This document shows, one piece after another, positions 20,701-49,059 of a stretch of 64,000 nt of DNA (position 1 is its first letter; every line of letters starts with the position of its first letter). This DNA is from Erinaceus europaeus (Eukaryota; Chordata; Mammalia; Eulipotyphla; Erinaceidae), in NCBI RefSeq assembly GCF_950295315.1, contig NW_026647620.1, positions 113,501 to 177,500 on the forward strand, given 5' to 3'. Both the position numbers and the translations under genes were made by a program. The notes under the pieces were generated by a model, which ran no database searches, had not been told where the DNA came from, and saw nothing but the letters and a program-made list of their open reading frames with translations.

Positions 20701-20830
20701 CCAAACCCACTACGCGCCGCCGCCGCGTCTACTTCCGGGCCGGGGCGGGGCGGGCGCCGCCGGATGACGTCGCGGGCGGGGGCGGGCGCGGGGGGATGGC
20801 GTCACTGCCGCGCGCCGCGGTGCGGGCGCG
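20701..20830 (+). promoter_or_regulatory. RCE1: RCE1 proximal promoter
   Basis: TATA-less and GC-rich. ETS-like ACTTCCGG at 20731-20738, Sp1-type GGGGCGGGG next to it, a CRE-like TGACGTCG at 20765-20772 and GCGTCA near 20,798. The start codon sits in a YY1-like GATGGCGGC. Sites are assigned by motif only. The promoter starts directly at the upstream gene's polyadenylation signal. Confidence 0.65.
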
Positions 20831-21015
20831 ATGGCGGCGCTGGGCGGGGAGGGGCTGCGCCTGCTGTCGGTGCCGCGGCCGGCGCGGCAGCCCGAGGCGG
20901 CGGCCCTGAGCGGCGCGGGCGCCGGGCTGTGCTGCTGGGTGTCGGTGTGCTCCTGCCTCAGCCTCGCCTGCTCCTACGTGGGCAGCCTCTACGTGTGGAA
21001 GAGCGAGCTGCCCAG
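20831..21015 (+). CDS. RCE1: RCE1 exon 1 (coding part)
   Basis: ATG to donor CCCAG|GTGCGG. Encodes residues 1-61 with the first membrane segment ([15 protein letters not shown]). Confidence 0.95.
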
Positions 21016-22837
21016 GTGCGGGGCGCGCGCGGGCGCGGGGCGGGAGCGCGGGGCGCGGGGCCGGGCCCTGAACCTCCGCCCGCCCGCAGGGACCACCCCG
21101 CCGTCATCAAGCGGCGCTTCACCAGCGTCCTGGTGGTGTCCAGCCTGTCGCCCCTGTGCGTGCTGCTCTGGAGGGAGCTCACGGGCATCCAGGTGCGGAG
21201 GCGGCGGGCCGGGCCGGGCTGATGCCCCCTTTCCTCGTTGATTCTTTTTTTAATGTTCTATTTATTATTGGTTAGAAACAGAGAGAAATGGAGAGGGAGA
21301 GACAGACAGACACCTGCAGCCCTGCTTCACCGCTCGTGAAGCTTCCCCCCTGCAGATGACGCCCGGAGTCTTGAACCCGGGTCCTTGCGCCCTATGATGT
21401 GCGCGCTCGGCCCAGCGCGCCACCGCCCGGCCCCTGATGCCCCCTTTCCTGTGGCTCAGCCAGGCACACCCCTGCTCACCCTGATGGGCTTCAGGCTGGA
21501 GGGCATCTTCCCGGCGGCGCTGCTGCCGCTGCTGCTGACCATGGTGAGTGCTGCGCCGCGCTCCCCTCTCTCCCCTCTCCCCGGCGTGACCTACCTTCCT
21601 GCTTCCGGCGGGTGCGGGCGCGGGCGCGGGCGCGGGTGCGGGCGCGGGCGGGAAGCTGGCGGTCTGAGCCTTTGCTTTGCCTTGCTTTGCGCCCCCGCCC
21701 CCAGATCCTCTTCCTGGGCCCCCTGATGCAGCTCTCCATGGACTGCCCCTGCGACCTGGCGGATGGCCTGAAGGTCGTCCTGGGTGAGTCTCCGGGGCTG
21801 AGACGACAAGGGGACGCGGGCGGCCGCTTAGACTCGGCCCCGGTGTCCCGGGAAGCCCCGGCTGTGGCGGCGCGGGCCTCGCGCAGGGTCTGCGATGAGG
21901 CCGAGCTCACGCGCCCCGTCGGCCCGCAGCCCCGCGCTCCTGGGCGCGCTGCCTGAGCGACATGCGGTGGCTGCGGAACCAGGTGATCGCGCCCCTGACG
22001 GAGGAGCTGGTGTTCCGGGCGTGTATGCTGCCCATGCTGGCGCCCTGCACGGGCCTGGGCCCCGCCGTGTTCACCTGCCCGCTCTTCTTCGGAGTCGGTG
22101 AGTCGGCGGGCGGGCGCGGGTTAGGGTGGGCGGGGCAGACCCGGAGGCCCACGCGGCTCTCGCCTCCCCAGCGCACTTCCACCACATCTTCGAGCAGCTG
22201 CGATTCCGCCAGAGCAGCATGGGGAGCATCTTCTTGTCTGCGGGTGAGTCCCCACGGCATGCGCGGGGGTGTCGCCCGGCCCGGGGACCCTGGCGCGGGG
22301 TGGGGCGGGGTGGGCAGCTCAGGCCTGGTCACTCGCGCCCGTCTCCAGCGTTCCAGTTCTCCTACACGGCCGTGTTTGGCGCCTACACCGCTTTCCTCTT
22401 CATCCGCACAGGTTGGTCCTTGGCGGCCCTCGGGTCCCGGGGCGGGACGGGGAAGGCTGTGCTTGCGCCCGGGCAGCAGGTGTCTCCCTGAGACGGGCGG
22501 CCGGGCAGTGAGGCCCGAGCTGCAGGGGAGGCCAGGCTGCGACGGGCGAGGGGGCCCGGCAGGCAGCGGAGCCGCTCCGAGAGCCTCGTCCCCCTTCCCA
22601 GGACACCTGATCGGGCCGGTGCTCTGCCACTCCTTCTGCAATTACATGGGCTTCCCCGCCGTGTGCGCAGCGCTGGAGCACCCGCAGAGGCGGCCCCTGC
22701 TGGCGGGCTACGCGCTGGGCGTGGGGCTCTTCCTGCTCCTGCTCCAGCCCCTGACGGACCCCAAGCTCTACGGCAGCCTCCCCCTCTGCGCGCTTTTGGA
22801 GCCGGCGGGGGACTCAGCGGCTCCCCTCTGCTCCTGA
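20831..22837 (+). CDS. RCE1: CAAX prenyl protease 2 (RCE1), eight exons
   Basis: Exons 20831-21015, 21090-21192, 21460-21543, 21705-21783, 21930-22097, 22172-22243, 22349-22411 and 22602-22837, joined by phase-consistent GT-AG introns. The total is 990 nt, so 329 residues plus stop, equal to the human length as I recall it. RCE1 is an ER-membrane glutamic-type endopeptidase that removes the last three residues (AAX) of farnesylated or geranylgeranylated CAAX proteins such as RAS. The ABI-family catalytic motifs are all present: EELVFRACM in exon 5, FHH in exon 6 and CHSFCNYMG in exon 8. Several hydrophobic membrane helices are visible, for example [12 protein letters not shown]. The start is chosen by the family N terminus [17 protein letters not shown]. 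Introns are short (66-267 bp) except where a SINE sits in intron 2. Confidence 0.97.
21090..21192 (+). CDS. RCE1: RCE1 exon 2
   Basis: Acceptor CGCCCGCAG, donor GTGCGGAG. Encodes [18 protein letters not shown] and onward to RELTGIQ. Confidence 0.95.
21244..21434 (-). mobile_element. SINE-B in RCE1 intron 2
   Basis: Complete reverse SINE-B. It is the only repeat within RCE1 and lies about 25 bp from the next acceptor. Confidence 0.85.
21460..21543 (+). CDS. RCE1: RCE1 exon 3
   Basis: Acceptor GTGGCTCAG, donor GTGAGTGC. 28 codons, [17 protein letters not shown] onward. Confidence 0.94.
21705..21783 (+). CDS. RCE1: RCE1 exon 4
   Basis: Acceptor CGCCCCCAG, donor GTGAGTCT. Encodes [17 protein letters not shown] and onward to LKVVL. 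Confidence 0.95.
21930..22097 (+). CDS. RCE1: RCE1 exon 5
   Basis: Contains [18 protein letters not shown] with the catalytic glutamate, through to PLFFGV. Confidence 0.96.
22172..22243 (+). CDS. RCE1: RCE1 exon 6
   Basis: Encodes [18 protein letters not shown] and onward, holding a catalytic histidine. Confidence 0.95.
22349..22411 (+). CDS. RCE1: RCE1 exon 7
   Basis: 21 codons, [20 protein letters not shown]. The donor is GTTGGTCC, a weak GT donor. Confidence 0.94.
22602..22837 (+). CDS. RCE1: RCE1 exon 8 (terminal)
   Basis: Encodes [16 protein letters not shown] with a catalytic His and Asn, then two hydrophobic stretches and the C terminus SAAPLCS. TGA at 22835-22837. Confidence 0.96.
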
Positions 22838-23746
22838 CCCGGGCTCCTAGGCACACACCTACGGACTCATGGCTCCCCAGCCCACCCTGCCCGGGGTAGC
22901 GCAGGGGTGGAGCTGGCCGGGGTCCCCGAGATCTCAGGAATTTTTGTAGGGGATTGAAGCCAGAGCGAGTTGAATCCCAGGGACCAAGAGAAAGGAGCGC
23001 ACCCTCGGGGCTTGGGGCAGGCGGCTGGGAGTGGGGCCGGGGGCGGGTCCCAGGAGCCTCGCACTCCCCTCTGGACTGGTGCCCGCCTCTGCCCCTCAGA
23101 GTCACTGTGGGGGCACCGTGTGTGCGGGCCCTCCCCCACACCCTAGAGTTTTCTCAGCGTCTTTTTGCATCAGGACTTTGTATCGGGAATTAAAGAGATT
23201 TAACTTGGGTAACACAGCCTCCGACCTGTGGGGATCGGGGTGTCGGGCGCCTGCTACCACCTGCCCTGCCGACCTGAGCACTGGCTTTTGGGCAGGGCGG
23301 CCAGTAGGCACATCCCCTGGTAACGGGGCAGGACGGGGTCTGGGGTCGCCCTCCTGTGCCCACTGAGAGGGTGCAAAGCCTGCTGTAGGGACCCCCAGCC
23401 GGGAGAGCCCTGGTCTCCACTGTCAGTATCCAGCCTTGCTGTCGGTGGTGACAGCCCTACCCCCCGGGCCTGGCCTGGGACGGGGTCTGGCTGTGGCAGG
23501 GGCAGGAGTGCACCCCAGGGCCGTCCCCAGGCTCCCTCCTGGCAGGTAGAGCCTGAACTAAGGGTTTCCTGTGAGTCAGCTCTGGTGACGGCCGGGTCAC
23601 CACCCAGTGCTTAGGGCTGTGTGTGCACTGCTGTCCTTGTTATCCTCTGAGGAGGGGACACTCCCCTCCCCCCCAGCCAGCCCTCCCCTCTGACAAATGG
23701 CACAGGGGTGGGGGAGCAGGGCAGCCCGGCGGGCGGGAAGGTCAGC
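22838..23746. other. Convergent RCE1/PC intergenic region
   Basis: Holds the RCE1 3' UTR with its signal at 23,189. No gene or repeat is recognised between 23,200 and 23,746. Confidence 0.7.
23189..23194 (+). terminator. RCE1: RCE1 polyadenylation signal ATTAAA
   Basis: Variant signal 351 bp after the RCE1 stop. No AATAAA is nearer on the + strand. Confidence 0.65.
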
Positions 23747-42085
<18,339 letters not shown>

Positions 42086-42087
42086 TT

Positions 42088-42140
42088 TCATCTCATCTCA
42101 TCTCATCTCATCTCATCTCATCTCATCTCATCTCATCTCA
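42088..42140 (+). repeat. (CTCAT)n microsatellite
   Basis: About ten copies of a CTCAT pentamer. Confidence 0.97.
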
Positions 42141-42187
42141 TTTGACTGTGTCAGAGAGGTCAGCTTTAACCCAGTGTGAATGAGAGA

Positions 42188-42302
42188 GGCTGACCAGAGC
42201 ACTGCTCAGCTCTGGCATATGGTGGCGCTGGTGACTGAACCTGGCACCTTGTAGCCGCAGGAATGTAAGTCTGAGGCGGTGCATGCTATCTCCAGCCCCT
42301 CG
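42188..42302 (-). mobile_element. SINE-D copy
   Basis: Reverse copy with GAGCACTGCTCAGCTCTGG and ATGCTATCTCCAGCCCC. Confidence 0.75.
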
Positions 42303-42483
42303 AGCACATCCTTCAAACCTGAACCTCCAGGTCAGGGCCAGCGGGGGGGGGGGGGTCCCGGGGGACAGTGCACACACCTCCCACACGTATGAGGTCCTGG
42401 GTTCTGTCCCTGCTGCCTCACAGAGCACAGAGACAAGGACAAACTGAACATTATGAGCGGCAGAGCAGTGCCCTCCCCACCTC

Positions 42484-42628
42484 TTTTAAATGTTTTATTG
42501 ATTCATGAGAAATGACAGGAGAGAAAGAGCCAGGCATCACTCTGTCACATGTGCTGCCAGGGACTGAACTCAGGACCTCATGCTTGAGAGTCCAAAGCCT
42601 TATCCACTGTGCCACCTCCTGAACCACT
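42484..42628 (-). mobile_element. SINE-C copy
   Basis: Complete reverse SINE-C. Confidence 0.8.
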
Positions 42629-42643
42629 CTCTCTCTCTCTAAT

Positions 42644-43015
42644 TTATTTATTTATAAAATGGAAACACTGACAAGACCATAGGATAAGAGGGGTACAGTT
42701 CCCACCACCAGAGCTTCATATCCATCCCATCCCATCCCCTGATAGTTTTCCTGTGCTTTATCCCTCTGGGAGCATGGATCCAGGGTCATTGTGGGATGCA
42801 GAAGGTGGAAGGTCCGGCTTCTGTAATTGCTTCCCTGATGAACATGGGCATTGACAGGTGGATCCACACTCCCAGCCTGTCTCTCTCTTTCCCTAGTGGG
42901 GCAGGGCTCTGGGGAAGCGGAGCTCCAGGACACATTGGTGGGTCATCTGCTCAAGGAAACCTGGCTGGCATCATAGTAGCATCTGGAACCTGGTAGCTGA
43001 AAATCTCTCTCTCTC
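42644..43015 (+). repeat. Unclassified dispersed repeat, copy 1
   Basis: Starts with a T/A-rich end followed by ACCATAGGATAAGAGGGGTA and GTTCCCACCACCAGAGC. The same end recurs, reverse complemented, at 59,895-60,052. It continues to CATCTGGAACCTGGTAGC. There is no coding capacity, and I cannot assign a class. Confidence 0.65.
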
Positions 43016-43020
43016 TTTCT

Positions 43021-43021
<1 letters not shown>

Positions 43022-43059
<38 letters not shown>
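43022..43059 (+). repeat. (CA)n microsatellite
   Basis: About 19 CA repeats. Confidence 0.96.
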
Positions 43060-43061
<2 letters not shown>

Positions 43062-43068
43062 CATCTAT

Positions 43069-43226
43069 GGGCAGGCAGGGTAGATAGTATAATGTTATGC
43101 AAACAGACTCTCCTGCCTGAGGCTCCAAAGTCCCATGTTCAATCCCCTTCACCACCATAAGCCAGAGCTGAGCAGGGCACTGGTGTTCTCTCTCTCTCTC
43201 TGCATCTCTCTCTCAAAAAAAAAAAG
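43069..43226 (+). mobile_element. SINE-D copy
   Basis: Forward SINE-D with CT run and poly-A. Confidence 0.8.
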
Positions 43227-43626
43227 TACAATATTTTTTTTAAAGTACGTCTAAATTTTTCCTGAAAAAATTAAAACGCACAGAGACTAAGGAGGCACCC
43301 GGGATGGGGGCAGGGGCCCAGCTTCTGTCAAGGTTGCGCTGAGAGCCTCGTGGAGTTTGTCCTCTGTGCTGGATCACTGGAGTGTGTGAAGTGAGGACGC
43401 CCTTTCACACCTCGTCCTCTCCAGGCTAACTCGTCCAGACAGAGGCAGAGAGGAAGAAGGGGTGAGGCCACAGCGCCGAAGCTCCCCCCAGTGCTCGTGG
43501 CTCAGCAGCGCTGTCCGGTGAGCTCTGGCCCCGGCCCAGGAACGCGCTTGCTCTTAGGACCTTTGGGGCCTGGTCTGCTTGGGCTGCGCCCTCCAGTCAA
43601 CAGCTCAGGAGAAGAGGAGAGTCAAC

Positions 43627-43718
43627 AGGGGAGACAGCATAATGGTTACGCAAATAGACTCACATGCCTGAGGCTCCCAGGTCCCAGGTTCAATCCCCTG
43701 CAGCACCACAAGTAACAA
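43627..43718 (+). mobile_element. SINE-D copy (3' truncated)
   Basis: Head and central box intact, stops at ACCACAAGTAACAAG. Confidence 0.75.
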
Positions 43719-44300
43719 GTGCTGCCTAATCTTGGGGGGCCTCGGGCCCTTACAGGGTGTAAGAGGCGTCTCCGTACAGCTTCTGTAACGGAGCCGTTTG
43801 CGGAGGACAGGTGTTGGCTGGGCTGCTCCCGGCTAACACAGGTGCAGGAGGGAAGCGCGTGGGCACCATGGGCACCGGCGGTACCTGGGGTGGGGACAGC
43901 TGACCAGGCCTTCAGGTGCCCGAGTTCAGCTGCTCTCTCCTTCCTTCCTCTCCCTCCAGAGAGACAGGCCTTCCCCAGAGCACCACAGGGCCAGGCCAGG
44001 GAGGCGCAGGGGAGCAGTAGGAGGCCCAGAGCAGACGCACCTCCGGGACCCCTGCCTGAGTGGGGTGAACGGGCCCTGGACTCAGCTGCTGCAGCCCTCT
44101 GCCAGATCTAGTCTAACCCCACCCCCACCCACATTTAAGTTTTATTATGAGAAGTCACACGTATTTTGTTTTATTATTATTATTTTCCCCAGAGGGGCGA
44201 AGTTTTGGCTTCTGGTGAGAACGGGCTTTGAACCTGAAGCCCTCCTGCCTCGGGCCCATGGCAGAGCCCCTACACCAGGGCAGCGCTCTGCCTGACACTT

Positions 44301-44598
44301 ATCTTTTTTAAAAAATTTTTTAATATTTATTTTATTTATTCCTTTTTGTTGCCCTTGTTGTTTTATTGTTGTAGTTATTATTGTTGTTGTTGTTGTTGGA
44401 TAGGACAGAGAGAAATGGAGAGAGGGAGGGGAAGACAGAGAGGAGGAGAGAAAGACAGACACCTGCAGACCTGCTTCACCGCCTGTGAAGCGACTCCCCT
44501 GCAGGTGGGGAGCCGGGGTTCGAACAGGGATCCTTATGCCGGTCCTTGTGCTTTGTGCCACCTGCACTTAGCCTGCTACACTACCGCCCGACTCCCGC
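44301..44598 (-). mobile_element. SINE-A copy
   Basis: Near-consensus reverse SINE-A. An older SINE-like stretch precedes it at about 44,130-44,290. Confidence 0.85.
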
Positions 44599-44639
44599 CT
44601 GACACTTATCTTAAAGGCCCGTTTCTTCTGTTCTGATTC

Positions 44640-44783
44640 GAATTAGAGCATTAGATCATCTCTGATTCATGGGAGATGCCACAGCCCTGCTCCACAGCTC
44701 GTGCGGTGCTCCCATGTGGTGCTGGGGCTTGAACCCGTGTCCTCACACACGCACTCTACTGCGGGAGCCGTCTCTCCTGGCCC
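44640..44783 (-). mobile_element. Old SINE-like copy
   Basis: GGGGCTTGAACCCGTGTCC and GTCTCTCCTGGCCCC resemble a SINE-B head in reverse. Confidence 0.5.
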
Positions 44784-44984
44784 CTGAAAGACCTCCCCTA
44801 CAACGGCCCAGCCTTGTCCTGTCGTTTGCATTCTAAGAAGCCTACCCAGAGAAATGGGTATGGGGGCCATGGTGGATGGCCTAACCAGGGTATTCACAAG
44901 AGCAAACAGAAGCTGCTCAGAGAGGCGACACCAGGTCACCCATGAGCAGACTAGACAGAACCACTAACGACAACTGCGCAAGGC

Positions 44985-45250
44985 CTGGGAGACAGCCCAG
45001 TGGGTGTAGCTCATGCCTTGTCTTAGGGAGGCCCTGGGTTTGAGCCTATCACTTCAGATTTGAGGACTCTGTTTTTTTTTTTTTTTTTGAACAGAGCACT
45101 GCCGGGCTTTCGCTTATGGTGTGTGGGGGACTTCAGGCATGACAGTCTGTTTGCATAACCATTATGCTATCTACCCCTACCCAACCCCTATCACTTCATG
45201 TGCCAGAATGATGTTCTCACTCTCCTTCTCATTAAATAAATGTTTTAGAA
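44985..45250 (+). mobile_element. SINE-C-like copy split by SINE-D
   Basis: Halves at 44985-45056 and 45187-45250. CCTATCACTTCA is repeated at 45045 and 45187, the target-site duplication of the inserted SINE-D. Confidence 0.7.
45057..45186 (-). mobile_element. SINE-D nested in SINE-C
   Basis: Reverse SINE-D with a long T run, bounded by a 12-bp direct repeat. Confidence 0.75.
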
Positions 45251-45262
45251 GAGTCAGTGTTG

Positions 45263-45500
45263 GGGGCCAGGCGGCGGCGCCCCTGGCTGAGGACGCGTGT
45301 AATACAGCACAAGGACCCACCAGCACAGGGTTAGCTTCACAGGTGGTGAAGCAGGGCTCCAGGGGGCTCTTTGTCTGTCCCCCTCTCTATGTCCCTCTTC
45401 CTTCTCGAGTTCTCTCTGTCTCTATCCAATAATAAGTAAAAAAAAAGAAGAAGAAGAAAGAAAGAAAAGAAAAGAAAAGAAAAGAAAAAGAAAAAGAATG
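45263..45500 (+). mobile_element. SINE-B copy
   Basis: Forward SINE-B with internal deletion after the head and an expanded (AAAAG)n tail. Confidence 0.75.
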
Positions 45501-45506
45501 AGTGTT

Positions 45507-45640
45507 GAGGGCCTGGGAGGTGGCTGAGTGGTTAGAGCACTGGACTCTAAATCGCTCAGGGCTGAATTCAAGCCCCAGCATCCCCTGTGCCAGAGTGATT
45601 GGTGCTCTGATTCTTTCTCATTAGCAAATAAATCTGAGGA
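45507..45640 (+). mobile_element. SINE-C copy
   Basis: Forward SINE-C with GTTAGAGCACTGGACTC and a GGAA-rich tail region. Confidence 0.78.
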
Positions 45641-45693
45641 AGGGAAGGACGGAGGAAGGAAGGGAGATGTAGGTAGGGTATGTTCGCTTTGCC

Positions 45694-45776
45694 CTCACAG
45701 TTGGGGGGTATCTTGGGGGCCTTGGCAGACCTCCTTACAGACCAAGAGACCATCTCTGGGTGTGGAGGGAGCACCC
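45694..45776 (+). repeat. 83-bp inverted repeat, left arm
   Basis: Reads CTCACAGTTGGGGGGTATC to GAGGGAGCACCC. Reverse complement of 47245-47327 with four mismatches by eye. Confidence 0.93.
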
Positions 45777-47244
45777 CCCAAACCCGGTGGGACGTGAAGT
45801 AGGCCTGGACTTGAGACTCGAGCCCGTGGGTCCTGGGGAGCGAGCCAGGCACTGTGTGCCGAAGGGGAGAGGTCACGGCTGGGACACTGAGGAAAGTGGG
45901 ACAGAGGGCGGCGTGGCCTGGCAGCACGGCCCAGCGTCGGCCTCGGGAGGCCCCAAGCCGCCTGCCCAGCCCAGCCGTGAGACCTGGCTCTCAGGGCTCA
46001 TTTCCTCACTCATGCCGTTGGGTAGCCCCAGCCCCTGCACGGGCCGGTGGGGCGGCCTGGGGGGCAGCAGGCCCAGCGGCCCATGAGGTCCTTGAACCCC
46101 CTTACACCCTTTCCTCCCTCCCGGGGACACAGGAGAGGGGAGCAGGGGCTTCCCACACACTTACTCAACACTTGGGTGGCATCACCCCAATATGCATCCA
46201 GCTGGGCTTGCACCCCACAAAGAGGCCCCGTGTGACCTTCTCCGCCCCGTCCCACACAAGGGCCTGAAGCCCCCACCCGACAGCCCCCCAGCCCTGCTCG
46301 CCTGTGCGCAGCCGCCACTGCACTGGCTCCCAGAGCCTGCCCGCTGACCCAGCCGCCCAAGCCCCCCGTGGACTCTGGATGTCACTGGATCGGGGCCAGG
46401 ACTCCACACACAAACAGCAGGCATGCCAGCCCCTGGGGAGCCCCCCCACCCCACAGCCTGGCCTGGAGAGTGGGGGGTCGGGACGCAGCGTCCTCGTCTT
46501 CCAGAACACTCACCCCACAGGCGGCCCAGAGCTGCTCCTTCTGCCAGCAGGGAGGCTGTGGGCTCTCAGGTCGCTGGCCCTGGGATACAAAGTTCTCCAC
46601 CGACCCAGGAGGCCTGGGCTGTGGCCAGGATTGGAAGCAGGGGAAGGGGCGCAGGGCTCCGCCTCCGCTTTCTGGGGAGGCAGGGGGGCTACTCACGCGG
46701 AGAGCAGGTGCCCCTTGACCCCTGCCCCCCAGACGGTAAGGGAGGGGGTGGGAGGCGGGACACCAGAAGAGGGAAGGTTTGGAGACCAGGCCCCTCAACG
46801 TTAAAGGTTAAGGGCATGGAAGTGGCAGCCAGCAGGCGGAGGGGACTTTTGGGGTGCTGGGTGACAGAGGACACACTGCCCTCTGAGTCCAGCTGTATTC
46901 TCATGGGGACGCTGGTCCCCACCACCACACAAGGGGCCATCCTCAGAGCTCTTACCCAGAAGCAGGACCTCTTTGGCGAGCCATGGTGTGCGATGAATTC
47001 TTTTTGGGGTGCTGAGCGGGGATGGGGGTGCAGAGGGGTGAGAGGAGGAGCTAAGTGGGCAGAGACCCGAGGACCCTCAATCTCACCTCACCCGCCAGAT
47101 GTGGAGGGAGGGGAGGCCCTGGGCAGCTCTTGGGGGCACCTGGCAGAGAAGGCTAAGGGCCTTCCGCTTCCTGCCGCCTCTTGCGTGAACCAGTGTCACC
47201 CAGGCACCAGTACTGCTCTGGGCTGGAGGGTGACCGAGGGTGAG
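45777..47244. other. Unique block between inverted-repeat arms
   Basis: About 1.47 kb of GC-rich non-repetitive sequence. I recognise no gene, transposase or convincing exon. Confidence 0.5.
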
Positions 47245-47327
47245 GGGTGCTCCCTCCACACCCAGAGATGGGCACTTGGTCTGTAAGGTGGTCTGCCAAG
47301 GCCCCCAAGATACCCCCCAACTATGAG
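47245..47327 (-). repeat. 83-bp inverted repeat, right arm
   Basis: Inverted copy of the arm at 45694-45776. Similarity stops abruptly at both edges. Confidence 0.93.
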
Positions 47328-47504
47328 ATCCTCCTCAAAACCTCAGAGGGCCATCTCCTTCAGCCCAGGGTCCCAGGAAGCTCCCCGCCCTCACTGCAGC
47401 AAGAGGTCACTCTCCCCACTCAGTGCTGTGCTGGGGACACGGGAGCAAAAGCTGCCCCCCCCCCCAGGTGTCAGGTGAGGGAAAGGCAGTCAGAGAAAAG
47501 CTGC

Positions 47505-47617
47505 CCTCTCAGCCCGGCGGGTAGAACCATGAGGTTCCAGGTTTGATGCCCGGTGTCGCCTGTGCCAGATTGATGCTCTGCTTTGCCCTCCCTCCTCTCT
47601 GTAAAGTTAACGTCTAA
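47505..47617 (+). mobile_element. SINE-C-like copy
   Basis: GTTCCAGGTTTGATGCCCGG and GTGCCAGATTGATGCTCTG, tail cut by the next SINE. Confidence 0.6.
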
Positions 47618-47753
47618 ACAAATCTTTTTTTTATTTATACCAGAGCGCTGTTTGGCTTTGGCTTATGGCAGTGCGGGGGACTGAACCTGGTGCTCTAGAA
47701 CCTCAGGCATGAGAGTCTGTTTACATAACCATTATGTTATCTACCCTCCACCC
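47618..47753 (-). mobile_element. SINE-D copy
   Basis: Reverse SINE-D. AACAAATCTTT flanks it on both sides. Confidence 0.8.
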
Positions 47754-48109
47754 AACAAATCTTTACAAAATATATAAAATAAAATTTTAAGAAGGGAAGG
47801 GTGTTACTGGATTCCCCCAATGTGTGTCCACTCCAGAGACCACAAACCCAGAGGCCTTGTGACAGCCCATTTCTGGGCCTTGCTCTGTATGGCAGGGAAG
47901 CTTCCGGAAGGAGAGCTGGCAACTGAGTCAGGGAGGGCACTGGCAGCTGGTGTGTGATGGGTAGTGGCGGGCAGGGACAAGGACCGGGCTCCAGGGTGGG
48001 GGGTTTCACGACTACTCACACCCAGCTCCTTCCCACCCTCAGACAGAAGCAGAGGGGTGGCAGGGCCTGAGCTGAGCCAGCATGTATATCCGGGTCAGCA
48101 CCCTCGTGT

Positions 48110-48243
48110 GGCAGGGTCCCCCCCCCCAGGAAGCAGGGTCCCCCAGGAGGCAGATCCCCCAGGAGGCAGGGTCCCCCAGGAGGCAGGTCCCCCAGGAAGC
48201 AGGGTCCCCCAGGAGGCAGGGTCCCAGGAGGCAGGGTCCTGGC
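48110..48243. repeat. 17-19-bp minisatellite
   Basis: About eight copies of CCCCAGGAGGCAGGGTC with small variants. Confidence 0.92.
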
Positions 48244-48389
48244 TCTCCTCAGAGGCAGAGTGAACTGAGACCTGAGCAGGGCGGGTTGCTGCCCGGAAGC
48301 CAGCAGAGCGCGGAGACAGCGTGGTGGACGTGTGTCCCTGTGGTGGGGCAGTGCCACTGTGATCAGACAAATGGTTAAAGTGTCACTAG

Positions 48390-48492
48390 AGCGGCCTGGG
48401 AAGAGGCTCAACAAGCAGAGCTCAGGCCTGGGCTCCGTGAGGCCCTGGGAGACCCCGCACATGTACCAGACTATCTTGTTAAATAAATATTT
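48390..48492 (+). mobile_element. SINE-C-like copy
   Basis: GCGGCCTGGGAAGAGGCTC head, GCACATGTACCAGACT and an AAATAAATA tail. Confidence 0.55.
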
Positions 48493-48543
48493 GCTGTTGT
48501 TGGAGCTGGGGCCTTCTGCACATGCAGCCTCACCACTCTGGCT

Positions 48544-48815
48544 ACTTTTTAAAAAATTATTTCTTTTTGATTTTTTTCCCTTTTGTTGCCCTTGTTATCA
48601 TGGTTATTATCCTTGTTGTTGGACAGAGAGAAATCAAAAAAAGGAGGGGAAGACAGAGAGGGGGGAGAAAGAAACAGACACCTGCAGACCTGCTTCACCG
48701 CTCGTGAAGCGACTCCCCTGCGGGTGGGGAGCCGGGGGCTCGAACCGGGATCCTTACGCCGGTCCTTGTGCTTTTGCCATGTGCGCTTAACCTGCTGAGC
48801 TACCACTCAGCCCCT
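48544..48815 (-). mobile_element. SINE-A copy
   Basis: Complete reverse SINE-A. Confidence 0.83.
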
Positions 48816-48844
48816 TTAATAAAATCTTTATTTAAAAATGTTAG

Positions 48845-49042
48845 GGGGCCAGTTGCTGGTGCACCTGGTTAAGCACACATTACAGTGTGCAAGGACCCAG
48901 GTTCAAGCCCCCAGTCCCCAACTTCAGAGGGAAAACTTCAGGAGTGGTGATGCAGCACTGCAAGTGTCTCCTTCTCTACCTCCCCTTCTCCTCTCAATTT
49001 CTGTCACTATCCAATAATAAATAAATGAATAAATAAAACCTT
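48845..49042 (+). mobile_element. SINE-B copy
   Basis: Forward SINE-B with an AATAAATAAA tail. Confidence 0.8.
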
Positions 49043-49059
49043 TAAAAATATATTTATTT

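Larger units (their letters stand above)
20030..22860. promoter_or_regulatory. CpG island over the TOP6BL 3' end and RCE1
   Basis: Dense CG dinucleotides and very high GC run from just after the SINE at 19,937 through all RCE1 exons, broken only by the SINE in RCE1 intron 2. A C run at about 20,088-20,107 lies at the left edge. Confidence 0.8.
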
